Shown here piece by piece: positions 44,334-64,000 of a stretch of 64,000 bases of DNA. Positions within the stretch are counted from its first letter, which is position 1. Each line of letters begins with the position of its first letter. The stretch is taken from positions 12,538,501 to 12,602,500 of the forward strand of contig OZ038473.1 of NCBI GenBank assembly GCA_964036295.1, read 5' to 3'. The notes beneath the pieces were generated by a model, which saw nothing but the letters and a program-made list of their open reading frames with translations, made no database searches and had not been told where the DNA came from. The position numbers and the translations under genes are program-made. This stretch comes from Plumapathes pennacea (Eukaryota > Cnidaria > Anthozoa > Antipatharia > Myriopathidae).

Positions 44334-44997
44334 TGGGATCCTCCCCTCCCCCCCTCCGGGATATTTTTCTGATTCACGCTGATTTTAGTTACATTTTATA
44401 CTAAATTTACACGAGAGTTTCCCCCAGGGTTCTCCGCTTTTTTCCTCCTCCACAACTTCGCCATTTCCGCCTAAGATAAGTGCTTTCGCGCATATTTACC
44501 ACGAGCCCCTTGCTCGAAAAGTGTGTGAAGAGTTATCCCAAAGAGAGCAAGATATATTTTTTCTTACAAAGCTTTTAATAATAATAAGTAATAATAATAA
44601 TAGTAATTATTTGGAGCATCATACGAAGTCTCGATGCTCTTTCAGATAAAGCCCAACTCAACAATCCAAGAATAAAATCCTTACGAATAAAGATAGAAAC
44701 CTACAGATAAAGTCTCATGTCTAATAATTTTATTCGTTCTAAATCCTACAAGGCTTCACAGTTGCATCTGTCGCATGAAATCTCCTTACGACATGCCTAA
44801 GCCACGCGACTAAGGTTTCATTTGTTTCATTTGTCAGGTGTCATAACAACATTGCACGCGACAGTTGTCAACTAAAAAATCGTAACATGGCAAAGGGCTT
44901 GACTTCCGCTCTGGGAGTCGAAACATCGGTCGTCAACAACAGTCTCCCTAGACACTACTCTAGCCTGGACGATAGTGGTACTTTAGAACACGAGCGC

Positions 44998-45231
44998 TCA
45001 TGTTTGGACTCCGTTGGGCAGCCACTCTGGGAGTAAGTACGGATAGGTCAGCTGACCAGCGGCTTTGCGCTTGGCATTTGTGAGTTTCAGATTCTTTGCA
45101 ACGACGGTGCTGAGTAAGTTGAAGTGGCGATTCACGATCTCTCTGCCCTGAGGGTCGCTCAGCTGATCTCCGTAGTCGAACAGTTTGTCGTATCGCAAAG
45201 ACGACAGAACCATGGTCAGCACGACTTGTAT
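44998..45231 (-). pseudogene. Detached lipoxygenase last exon, copy 2
   Basis: An intact 78-codon exon with acceptor and stop, nearly identical to 16970-17203, but the upstream intron continues only to about 45352 and no other lipoxygenase exon follows. It is a by-product of the segmental duplication and probably not expressed as an enzyme. Confidence 0.85.
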
Positions 45232-45725
45232 CTGAAGGAAACAACACGAGGAAAAATGCGTTACATGCTGCAGAGCTGACGACGATGATGACGCTGTTAC
45301 AAGATTGGTGATGATGATGATGATGATGATGATGATGTGTTTAATCCAATTATGTGATATCAGATGTTGTACTGCAACTCTTTCACTCCCAAGAGTTCAA
45401 TTTTCTCCTTCAGTTTCTCACCAGAGATACATCATACAGTAAGAAGAACTTGTGTTGTAGCTAATGAGCTGATTAAACCGTCAGTTCTCCCTGCATCACT
45501 CATACATTTTATTCTTAACCGCGTACGCGAATGACCAAATGGAAGATGGATGTGGGCACTACACAGATAGCCGAAAATGGTACCGGGCATCATGTTCTAA
45601 AAGCATTCCAAGATGAGATAAGGCTATTAAGCTGTCTTACAGATACTTGAACATGCAGGCTTGTTTGCCTAACCCTTACATTTTGGCACGAAACATATTA
45701 TACAGCGTTTGCGGCAAACATATTT

Positions 45726-45980
45726 TCAAAAACTGTGATTTGAGACAAAATTAACAAAGGGCTTTAGTTTCCCCAAGAGGGGCTCGATGTTGTTCTGCGT
45801 ATCAGCGTCAAGCGTCCGCAGCTTTCCCTCGGCAAGGCAACTGGTCGCTCTAACTCCGTATCGGTTCAGTTCACCCCAAGTTCGTTGATTCAAAACAGTG
45901 AAATAACCTTTCATTTGACCGGTTTGACACATATTTCGAAAGGTGCGGCAAGTTATCCTGGTAAGCTTGAAGCAATTCAT
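45726..45980 (-). CDS. Hypothetical ORF, duplicated inverted at 62907
   Basis: An 84-codon frame rich in Arg/Thr (starting MNCFKLTRITCRTF). The inverted copy at 62907-63104 differs by one E/Q change and has a stop after DTQNNI. No family is recognised; conservation may only reflect recent duplication. Confidence 0.3.
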   Translation of the reverse strand: MNCFKLTRITCRTFRNMCQTGQMKGYFTVLNQRTWGELNRYGVRATSCLAEGKLRTLDADTQNNIEPLLGKLKPFVNFVSNHSF

Positions 45981-46002
45981 ATGAAATATTCAAACGAATT
46001 CA

Positions 46003-46921
46003 AACGAATTGTCCTGTTGAGGGGCCTTTAAAACAACAACAACAACAACAAAAGAAGGATGAACGCCAATGTTAACCTCCTCTCTTGCTACCACCTATGG
46101 CAGAAGAAAAAGGTTCGAAGACACACAAAGCCTGATCTTAATACACACAAAGGTGACTTTGGAAAACAGTGCATGAATCACAAAAGCAATTGTATACGAT
46201 CGAAACTCAGGTATTGTTTTAAAGTGTATAATCTAGGCGCGGTTGTTCAAAGCTCAATCACTGAGGCTAATTTTGTTTAAGAATAAACTTGTTGTCATTT
46301 TTATCGTTACGTTCACAGCACGACTCTCGATTTTTTTTTAGCTAAAAATGTTTTTTTTTTTACTAGGCGTTTTCCAGTGTTGTCTTAAATCAAATCATTG
46401 CAGTGTGTTGGCGAGAAAAATCTGTGGAACTCCTGGATTAGCGGCAAAAAAGGTTGGATAGGGCGTTGTGACGATCACCATATTTTTGAGTCATTGTCCT
46501 TTGCACAGAACTGTAAAACCGACAGCAAAACCAGGCTGTGCAGTTGTTTGTTTGTTTGTTCTTAATCTTTTTTTTGTTCATATAACTGAGTTCAGTACAA
46601 TTTCTACAACATATGTTGTGCACAAGAAGAATGAGGTTTACACACAAAGTGAATTACTACTTTGAGTTGTCTAAAGTGATCTAAATCGTCTGATATCTAG
46701 TAAAGGTGACTTTCTCACCTGCGGCATGCAGAATTGAATGTTAAATGGACTTGGGTGTCCGGTCTTTTTTTGCAGTTCATACTTTAGCCAACTGAAGAAA
46801 TAGAAAGGCAAGGGCCAAATTAATGACACCAAACAAACTTTTTAAATTACATGTGTTACATAAAGGAGCTTCAATCAATCAATCAAATAGTGACATACTT
46901 CCCAAGATTCTGAAAGACCTC
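46003..46921 (-). pseudogene. SENP exon block, copy Z
   Basis: It holds the WLKYELQ exon (46791-46719), a piece of the Asp exon (to 46921) and only the first 8 codons of the Cys exon (46025 down to about 46003, APQQDNSF), which breaks off just before the catalytic Cys. The rest matches 35610-36500. It is a dead fragment. Confidence 0.8.
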
Positions 46922-47974
46922 GCATATCCAGCAAACAGCGAGATTGTAAATCAATCAGTATTACACCTTTAAATGAGAACCGTACCTGCACTACAAAAGG
47001 TTTCCAATCAGATTGAGCTGTCAGTCAACAACAAAGGGAAAATAAAGGCCTTTCCGTTTGAACCCTGGAGACGGCTGGCTATGTGTACCTTTTTCGAATC
47101 CTTCCCAAAGAAACGCTCCAGATCATGAATCCCAAGTATCCGGATTTAGATAGTATCCGACGAATCTGTTCTGACCATGGATTCAAAATCCCTTTTCGGA
47201 TTTTAGTAAAGATCTGCAAAATCTGGTTTTGGATTTTCCCAAAGAAACCACAATAAAAAAAAAACAGCACAACCTCGTTCCCACGAATGTCCCTGGGGAC
47301 AAGGTTGTATGAGGTCGAGCGCGCATTTGACGGGAAGCAATGGTTGTGCCTAAATCGTACCAACGGGAAGGACAGCCGCGCAAGACTGAAAACGAGTTTA
47401 GACCCGATCGCCTCACGACCGAGAATCGGACGATGTCGGTAAATCCAAGATGGCTGTCTTCTGTGTATTTCATCGAACGATGAAATGAACAAGCCTTATC
47501 GAGTTAAGTGAAATAACATCGCTACCTTTCATCATAGTTTAGACGATTATAATAATATTGAACCTCGTGGCGAACTAAACTGTAGAAAATGTGACGTGTC
47601 CTTCCCGCTGGTACGGTGTAATGGTGTCGTACCAACGGGAAGGACAGAGTGAAATAACTCGACTATTTTAGTCGAGGATCATTTTAAGTGAAGAGTAAGT
47701 GTATCTTCAATAAAATCAAGTGGCATCTCTTCCTTTGGTGGTGATTTAGACAACTGAGGCGAACTAAACTGTGGAAAATGTGATGTGTCCTTCCCGCTGG
47801 TACGATGGAGTTCGATCGTACCAGCGGGAAATAACCAGACTATCTTTAACCGTATCTTCAGTCGAGGATATACAGAGTAAAATGTACCATCGGAAACTCA
47901 AGTGGAATTGCTTGACTGAATTATATTTGACACAAAATGAGCCTCACAGTGAAGCAGAGTATAGGAAAGTGTGG

Positions 47975-48575
47975 GGGTGTCTAGAAAACTCAGACCTCAG
48001 ACCTCATATCTGGAAAACTCAGACCCCCAAAATACGCTAAATGATTCGACCATTCCTTCTCGTAATTACTTTAAACGGAAGCTGCTCGAGCGAGACATCA
48101 AACAATGCGGTATTTTTAGCCATTTCGCAAACATTCGGCAGGGTCTGAGTTTTCCACATCTGGAAAACTCAGACCCCCCTCCCCCCCCAAAAAAAAATTA
48201 CGCGAAACGATTTGATCGTTCCTTCTCGTAATTGCTTTAACCCCCAAAATACATGCATCACCTGTTTCACGGCTCCATTATGAAACAAGTTTGTCGGATC
48301 TCGTTTTACATCATTTGTAATCAACTTGTGACAATGGAACTGGGACGTGGATGTGTGACCTGTCATTTCTGCCACGTGACCTGTCTGGAAAGTTATAACT
48401 TTAGTCGAATGTTTGCGAAATGGCTAAAAATACCGCATTGTTTGATGTCTTGCTCGAGCAGCTTCCGTTTAAAGTAATTACGAGAAGGAATGGTCGAATC
48501 ATTTAGCGTATTTTGGGGGTCTGAGTTTTCCAGATCTGAGGTCTGAGGTCTGAGGTCTGAGTTTTCTAGACACCC
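47975..48575. mobile_element. Nested MULE-like MITE (GGGTGTCTAGAAAACTCAG ends)
   Basis: GGGTGTCTAGAAAACTCAGA at the left is the inverse of TCTGAGTTTTCTAGACACCC at the right, with arms that extend more than 100 bp (GGAAAACTCAGACCCCCAAA and its inverse). Flanks GAAAGTGTGG and TAAAGTGTGG form a 10-bp duplication with one mismatch. Element 1 shows the uninterrupted TAAAGTGTGGTGTCC at this position. Confidence 0.85.
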
Positions 48576-49734
48576 TAAAGTGTGGTGTCCTTTCCGCTGG
48601 TACGCTGTCTTCGGATTGTCGTAGGCTCATTTTGTGTCAAATATAATTCAGTCAAGCAATTCTACTTAAGTTTCCGATGGTACGGTTAAAGATAGTCTGG
48701 TTATTTCCCGCTATCCTTCCCGCTGGTACGATCGAACTCCATCGTACCAGCGGGAAGGACACATCACAGTTTAGTTCGCCTCAGTTGTCTAAATCACCAC
48801 CAAAGGAAGAGATGCCAATTGATTTTATTGAAGATACACTTACTCTTCACTGAAAATGATCCTCGACTAAAATAGTCGAGTTATTTCACTCTGTCCTTCC
48901 CGTTGGTACGACACCATTACACCGTACCAGCGGGAAGGACACGTCACATTTTCTACAGTTTAGTTCGCCACGAGGTTCAATATGTACTAGAAATACGATA
49001 ATCGCAGATACCCCCTCACTCCGTCCTGCACTGGCATATATTAGAAGTTTCGACGCAAAAAAATAAACATAGAAGTAATGTGTCTATTTTATACGGCCTT
49101 TGATCTAACCAGCTTGTTGTAGTTGACGGAGCAAGCGTGTTAAAATAACGTTTTACTACTTGTACTATACCATTAAGTGCTGAGCACTTAAGGAGAAAAA
49201 AAATGGTCTGAATTATAATAACTTTGTGTCACTAGTTGTTTACTAATTTTGCGTTGAAAAATATATCTAAATTTCGCAAACCCCGCCTGGCCTCTCTTGC
49301 GTTACGCCACGCATTTTCTCACGGTGACTTTCCGAGTGAGTCGATCCACAACAAAACAGTGGAAATTAGCTTTTTTTCCCCCAACATTTAGAAAACAAAT
49401 TTCAAATTTCAAAAAATCATTCTTGTATTAATCACTTTACCACTCTATAATGGATCAGCTCTGACCCAATAAGAAAACAACATATATATCAGCATCAATT
49501 CTTTTTATTCTTAATCTCATTGTCATCATCATCATACAGCACACTGTTCGTTGTGTGCCCTTTTTATCACACTTTTGTATTATATAAGCTTCATCAAGTG
49601 CTCCTGCCTGGTACGAAAACCCAAAACCTTGTAAAAAAAAGTAGGAACATACTCTCCAACCAAAAGCATGCAGGAGCACAATCCCTTGGAGGATAAGGGA
49701 ATAATAACTATCATGAACTTAATACAGGTAAACA

Positions 49735-49945
49735 ACCCTTTCACTCCCAAGCTTAAATGCAGAATCTCTCAGCTTTTTCAAAATACATTATATAAAATAA
49801 ATTATATAGTGAGAAGTAACAGTTTAGTCAGCATTCACTTAACCAAAAGGTACAAAAAGCTATATATTTTCTATACTGTACAATACAGTACACTTTCAAC
49901 TGAAGGAGAAAATTGAACTTGATCACTCTTAGGTGTGAAAGGGTT
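49735..49945. mobile_element. MITE with AACCCTTTCACTCCCAA ends
   Basis: AACCCTTTCACTCCCAAGC at the left and GGTGTGAAAGGGTTT at the right are inverted. Best-formed member of the dispersed family listed at 10965. Confidence 0.75.
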
Positions 49946-51059
49946 TAAACTTGTTGTTACAACATTGGTTACTGTCTACCTTGGTGCTGGCCTTACTCAC
50001 ATGTTATTGCCACTTATATTACATAACTGTACTGAAGTTTTCCTTCATAAAAAGCAAACAACCCTCTAACAAATAAGTAAATAACAAAACCTTGTGTCAA
50101 AAAGGTACACATAGAAAAAAAATACTTGGCTCTGAGCATGTCATCCACTTGAGCACAGTACAGTACCATTCCAAATTTTAAGAAAACATACAGATACCAA
50201 ACTTTTTGTGTGCCATACTTAACAGAATATACAGGCCAATGTTTTTGAGAACATTTTCCTTTGGCATTCTTGTTGGACCAGACAATCAGGTCGTACACGT
50301 CAGCATTGAGTTAATTTTTGGCTCCTGACAATCTTACACTTTTGTGATGTCCGTGACTTGGTATATGGGGATCTCTTAAGAGCACAGGAGTTGACTTCTC
50401 AGCATGATTCCTTCACTTTAACATTTCCTTTAGCATGATCTTTGGAGATGAAAACACATGTTCAGGTTTTTGTCTTTGGTACATATTGTTGCAAATTTAT
50501 TATACAGTACTTACCTATAAACAACATAGAAATTGAACTTTCATTTGGACCGAAGTGTAAGTTTAGCCAAGGAACCTCTTTCTTTGCTCCTACAAAAATC
50601 AGAAAAGGCACCAAGTTTTAAGCGGATTAATAAGATAATTCACATGATGTACACAATACAATGCACTTTCATAGCTAACCTGTACTATTCATCTACAATT
50701 GACATAAATCTTGGATGCTGGATACAGGATTGCTGCAAAGGAACTGGTGCAATGTAAATAAATACTTGTTGTCCTGGTAATAGAGGCCAATTCTTTCCTC
50801 AAAACACTGCTATAAATGTTTTTGGTTATCCCCAAGCATAATATCAAGTGTACATGGCATAAAAACAAATGCACATCATCATATGGACAGCTAAAGAAAC
50901 TTCAATGCATAGATTATAAATTACTGTAAATTAATTAGGCACTGATATTGTAGTAAAAATTGGCAAATATTCTAAAAAACACAAACTGCAGCTTTTGCAA
51001 TGGTAAATCAAAGTACAAACACATGTATACAGTATTGTGTTCTCTTCGATCAAATAATA

Positions 51060-51440
51060 GAAAACATATTCATTGGTCTGATTAAACAGGAATTCAGATA
51101 AAACAAAATTTTACCATGCATCCTTTGTTCAGCTGTTCTTCGTTGAAAATAAACAATGACAAAGAATGATCCTTGTGTATGAAAATGCAGCAAATAATAA
51201 CAAAACACATTCATTGATCTGATTAAACAGGAATTCAGATAAAACAAAATTTCACCATGCATCCTTTGTTCAGCTGTTCTTTCGTTGAAAATAAACAATG
51301 ACAAAGAACGATCCTTGTGTATGAAAATGCAGCAAATAATAACAAAACACATTCATTGGTCTGATTAAACAGGAATATTTCACCATGCATCCTTTGTTCA
51401 GCTGTTCTTCGTTGAAAATAAACAATGACAAAGAATGGCC
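51060..51440. repeat. Tandem repeat of about 144 bp, 2.6 copies
   Basis: Units start at about 51060, 51203 and 51347 with ACATTCATTG-TCTGATTAAA and contain CATGCATCCTTTGTTCAGCT. The third unit lacks about 21 bp and is incomplete. Confidence 0.9.
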
Positions 51441-51545
51441 GTATTGCAATTAATGCATCATTGTGCAAATTTGGTCATCAATACACAGAGGTCAAAAATG
51501 TAAACACAACCATAAAAGCCATACAGAATAACTTTCAATTCTTAC

Positions 51546-52102
51546 CTGCTCCTTGCTTCCTGATGATAAGAACGGGCAGATCACTCGCATTGGCTGGAAT
51601 AGTGCTGAGGAATCCCTGAACATCCTGTTGCAAGTTAAGGACATGACCTTTGTACCCACGCTGGCCGCCGTGTTTACGGTAAACACACATGATGGGGAAA
51701 GCTCTGGCGATCAGCATTTCCTCTACTTCGGTAAGGTCCTGTAGTTCTGCAGGCACTGTCCCAGGATTCATGTCGTTGTCAGCCGAGAACAATCGACACG
51801 TAGTCTTTTTGTCGCGCTTGCACCTGACGCTTTTGATCGGCACTCATACGCTGTTGTCTTTGCGGAATCTTTTCTTCGGCCCGTTTTTTCTCCTGAAGTT
51901 CCCGATTTGCTTTCAAGCGCTGTTCTCTTTGCGGAGTTGTCTGCGTTACCCGCTTCTGTTCATGTCGCTTTCGATCGGCATTAATGCGCTGTTGTTCGCT
52001 CGTTTCACGATTTCGCCTTGCTCGTGCCTGTTCCCTTCTTATTTGAAGACGAGCTTCGCGAGACTGTTGTGTTTCAAGTTTTCCAGTTTTTAAGTTTTCC
52101 AT
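51546..52102 (-). pseudogene. STPR-repeat and DUF6570-like exon of a Helitron protein
   Basis: The minus strand opens MENLKTGKLET and carries basic repeats of about 23 residues (TPQREQRLKANRELQEKKRA; IPQRQQRMSADQKRQVQARQ), an STPR-like DNA-binding pattern. After a one-base shift in an A/T run (51806-51810) it continues with LFSADNDMNPGTVPAELQDL, TEVEEMLIARAFPIM and HGGQRGYKGHVLN, matching the DUF6570 region that precedes the Helitron-like replicase in PIF1-type proteins. It ends at GGAGCAG followed by GTAAGA, a splice donor. No further exon was found. Confidence 0.75.
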
Positions 52103-52725
52103 TTTCGTGAACGCAGGCTACGATATATTGTTGCTTCGTTCAAATATAATTACTTCGCTCAAATCTAATTTCTCCAATTCCGAGTAAAACTACTGCACAC
52201 GTGATCGATCCGGCCTTTGTTATTGGTTAGCGGGGTAACCGCGCCTAAAGTCGTACGCCAGACTGACTGACAGACGAACGTTAAATTTCGAGATGGCGAC
52301 AGGCTTGGAGTCCCCAAGTCAGGCGATAATAATTAATGCATTAGCGCCGTGATTATTAATGGTGTCAAGTAGTTGACATAAGTTAATGGATAATAGAGCG
52401 GGGTACCGCTGACCTCCTAGGATACGAGGGGTGGTCCGCCCCTGCACTCTCAGTTTCGCGCCGAGCCGTACGCCCGTCCCGTTTATAGCTCTCGTAGTTT
52501 CGCTTCGCTCGGGGATTATAATCGTCTAAACTATGATGAAAGGAAGCGATGTTATTTCACTTAACTCAATAAGGCTTGTTCATTTCATCGTTCGATGAAA
52601 TACACAGAAGACAGGATTTACCGACATCGTCCGATTTTCGGTCGTGAGGCGATCGGATCTAAACTCGTTTTCAGTCTTGCGCGGCTGTCCTTCCCGTTGG
52701 TACGATTTAGGCACAACCGGAAGCA

Positions 52726-61762
<9,037 letters not shown>

Positions 61763-62885
61763 GTAAGTATTTCTTTGCCTGTTTTTTTTTTTCCGTGTCT
61801 GCCCTCGGCTTTACAGAAGTTTTATTTTTCCCGTCCTCGCGGCATTTCTCAGCTTGCTTGTCTTTATATGGCATAGCCGTAATGCTTTGCGTGCTCAGGT
61901 GCTGTTCCCGGATGAAAACAATAAAACTAAAACAAAAGATCATAGCTGTGTAAGACACGTTTTGGATATGGACATTTTTTTTGGAAATCAAGTACCTCAA
62001 AAACTAGCGTGCTGACTGAAATCTACTAGATCTGACTTGGAAGAGAACAATGAGGACCAAAAAATGCCATGCTCGATGTGTTTTCACCATTTCAGTCAAA
62101 ATAAAATCCAAGCCCATGCGTCAGTTTGCAACCTAAACTCCAGTAAAACTCCGATAGAACTCCAATGACTCATGATAGTTGTGTGTTCTAACTCCGACTG
62201 AATAACACACCTAAATTCCTAAAATTGTGAGGCCAGCGAAACGGATACAACGTAATCAATTGAATCAATGCTCTCTTTTTTTTTAACGAAACAATCAGTC
62301 TGTATAGATAAACGGTTCCTTTGTCTGTAATCATGACATCCAGTGTGAAATGGCCTTAAAAGGGGACACCCCACGGGGAATTTTTGAATATTATAAAATG
62401 GCGGAATGAAGAAAGCAAGCAGTGCGAATCAAGAAGCCTCTCGCTTTTCTCGGCACGAACAGAACTGCCAGCTAAATACACGGGTTTACCGGTAGCAACA
62501 TTTACGTCGCCAATTGTACGTTTTCATGTTGTGTTTGTCAGCAATAGGCAAAGCAAAAGATTCAGCGTGGCGGCCTGTTTTTAAATCGCGCGCCGTTTCC
62601 TCCAGTAAGCTTGGTTTTTGACCGACCGAAGGATATATTTTTGTGTCTACTGCTTCCGAAGCTGTAGACACTGTCGTCGAGCGTGTAAGTAATGTAATGT
62701 AACGTAAGAATCGATAAATGGTCGCGCGTTAATATTCGGAACCAATGAAAGGATCCGCTGGATTGCCGATTGTACACGAACTTCGCTACTGGTCGAAGAA
62801 ACAATGACAGGGCGGCGAAGGCTGGTTCGTGACAAGCTCCTGATCACGAGAAACCCGTGAAGTCACAGCGTTTTCAGCGAGGCGA
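61763..62885. other. No gene recognised
   Basis: Sequence between the last visible exon of the Myb-like gene and the inverted duplication. Short ORFs only; no splice-bounded exon in the open frame was found. Confidence 0.5.
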
Positions 62886-62889
62886 TCGG

Positions 62890-64000
62890 GTTAGTGAATA
62901 TTTCATATGAATTGCTTCAAGCTTACCAGGATAACTTGCCGCACCTTTCGAAATATGTGTCAAACCGGTCAAATGAAAGGTTATTTCACTGTTTTGAATC
63001 AACGAACTTGGGGTCAACTGAACAGATACGGAGTTAGAGCGACCAGTTGCCTTGCCGAGGGAAAGCTGCGGACGCTTGACGCGGATACGCAGAACAACAT
63101 TTAATTTTGTCTCAAATCACAGTTTTTGAAAATATGTTTGCCGCAAACGCTGTATAATATGTTTCGTGCCAAAATGTAAGGGTTAGGCAAACAAGCCTGC
63201 ATGTTCAAGTATCTGTAAGAAAGCTTAATAGCCTTATCTCATCTTGGAATGCTTTTAGAACATGATGCCCGGTACCATTTTCGGCTATCTGTGTAGTGCC
63301 CACATCCATCTTCCATTTGGTCATTCGCGTACGCGGTTAAGAATAAAATGTATGAGTGATGCAGGGAGAACTGACGGTTTAATCAGCTCATTAGCTACAA
63401 CACAAGTTCTTCTTACTGTATGATGTATCTCTGGTGAGAAACTGAAGGAGAAAATTGAACTCATGGGAGTGAAAGAGTTGCAGTACAACATCTGATATCA
63501 CATAATTGGATTAAACACATCATCATCATCATCATCATCATCATCACCAATCTTGTAACAGCGTCATCATCGTCGTCAGCTCTGCAGCATGTAACGCATT
63601 TTTCCTCGTGTTGTTTCCTTCAGATACAAGTCGTGCTGACCATATATGGTTCTGTCGTCTTTGCGATACGACAAACTGTTCGACTACGGAGATCAGCTGA
63701 GCGACCCTCAGGGCAGAGAGATAGTTAATCGCCACTTCAACTTACTCAGCACCGTCGTTGCAAAGAATCTGAAACTCACAAATGCCAAGCGCAAAGCCGC
63801 TGGTCAGCTGACCTATCCGTACTTACTCCCAGAGTGGCTGCCCAACGGAGTCCAAACATGAGCGCTCGTGTTCTAAAGTACCACTATCGTCCAGGCTAGA
63901 GTAGTGTCTAGGGAGACTGTTGTTGTCAACCGATGTTTCGACTTCCAGAGCGGAAGTCAAGCCCTTTGCCATGTTACGATTTTTTAGTTGACAACTGTCG
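62890..64000. repeat. Inverted copy of 44860-45990
   Basis: From about 62890 to the window end the sequence is the inverse of 45990-44860, including the hypothetical ORF, the AACCCTTTCACTCC repeat, the GATG run, the lipoxygenase last exon and the GAGTCGAAACATCGGTCGTC half palindrome. It continues beyond the window. Confidence 0.9.
63624..63861 (+). pseudogene. Lipoxygenase last exon, copy 3, frameshifted
   Basis: Acceptor TTCCTTCAG, then the exon, but with an extra four bases (CATATATGG against CATGG) near 63640. This shifts the frame early in the exon; the remainder is intact and ends with the same ACA TGA. Confidence 0.85.

Larger units (their letters stand above)
37994..45352. repeat. Segmental duplication, copy 2
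   Basis: Colinear with 5838-17345 but without the 4.07 kb transposon. It carries the LTR element, OAT pseudogene, MITEs, minisatellite and a detached last lipoxygenase exon. Unique sequence lies at 44415-44635 and 44788-44980. Confidence 0.9.
48987..52515 (-). mobile_element. Putative Helitron in the right arm of element 2
   Basis: Comparison with the element 1 arm (CAATATGTA|TTATAATCG) shows a clean 3529-bp insertion between A and T with no target duplication. On the minus strand it begins TCCCCGAGCG and ends TTTCTAG, that is 5' TC and 3' CTRR, as Helitrons do. It carries, in the right orientation and near the 5' end, an exon like those preceding Helitron Rep-helicase proteins. Only a weak CGAT-A-ATCG stem is seen near the 3' end in place of a strong hairpin, and no Rep HUH motif or helicase was found, so it is probably non-autonomous. 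Confidence 0.65.
47342..52718 (+). mobile_element. Foldback Mutator-like DNA transposon, element 2, with two nested insertions
   Basis: It starts GGTTGTGCCTAAATCG and ends CGATTTAGGCACAACC, flanked by an exact 9-bp direct repeat GGAAGCAAT (47333-47341 and 52719-52727). The arms match element 1 closely, including the paired 18-mers. Without the nested elements (47975-48575 and 48987-52515) only about 1.24 kb remains, almost all of it inverted arm, so this is a non-autonomous foldback copy without the Ulp1 gene. Confidence 0.9.

Noticed and set aside
48987..52515. DUF6570 exon as captured cargo of the foldback transposon (Pack-MULE)
   Set aside because: The insertion is clean between A and T within one arm and has Helitron-type ends, so a separate nested element explains it better.

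Overview
The window is eukaryotic DNA, most likely from an anthozoan cnidarian (stony coral or sea anemone). Genes are split by short introns with GT/AG boundaries, long spacers are packed with palindromic MITEs, satellites and microsatellites, and there is a cnidarian-type lipoxygenase without a recognisable PLAT domain. The taxon is inferred; no ribosomal or mitochondrial marker is present.

Layout. 1-4200: decayed BEL/Pao (minus) and Ty3/Gypsy (plus) retroelements. 4200-5830: MITEs, no gene. 5838-17345: first copy of a segmental duplication holding a deletion-bearing Ty3/Gypsy element, an ornithine aminotransferase pseudogene, a GC-rich minisatellite and the last exon of a lipoxygenase gene. 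A 4.07 kb foldback, Mutator-like transposon with an Ulp1-type protease gene sits in the minisatellite. 16970-26219 (minus): a 12-exon lipoxygenase gene whose reading frame holds across every junction (661 residues). 26220-28236: MITE, an unassigned exon-like ORF, a long palindrome. 28236-32043: tandem satellite. 32129-37052 (minus): two adjacent, incomplete SENP6/7-like SUMO protease genes. 37126-45352: a Ty3/Gypsy fragment and the second copy of the segmental duplication, without the transposon. 46003-46921: third copy of part of the SENP locus. 47342-52718: a second foldback transposon of the same family, invaded by a smaller MULE-like element and by a putative Helitron. 52726-61762 (plus): a Myb/Rap1-like gene with a polyalanine tract, whose start codon overlaps the transposon target-site duplication. 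62890-64000: inverted copy of 44860-45990 with a third, frameshifted lipoxygenase last exon.

The genes do not form an operon or pathway. What links the region is its history: repeated segmental duplication and nested transposition have copied, truncated and reordered exons. Several insertions can be dated against each other because a homologous copy preserves the empty site. Two independent insertions of the foldback element give exact 9-bp target-site duplications, which is Mutator-like behaviour. All exon models come from reading splice sites and phases by eye, without alignment or RNA evidence.
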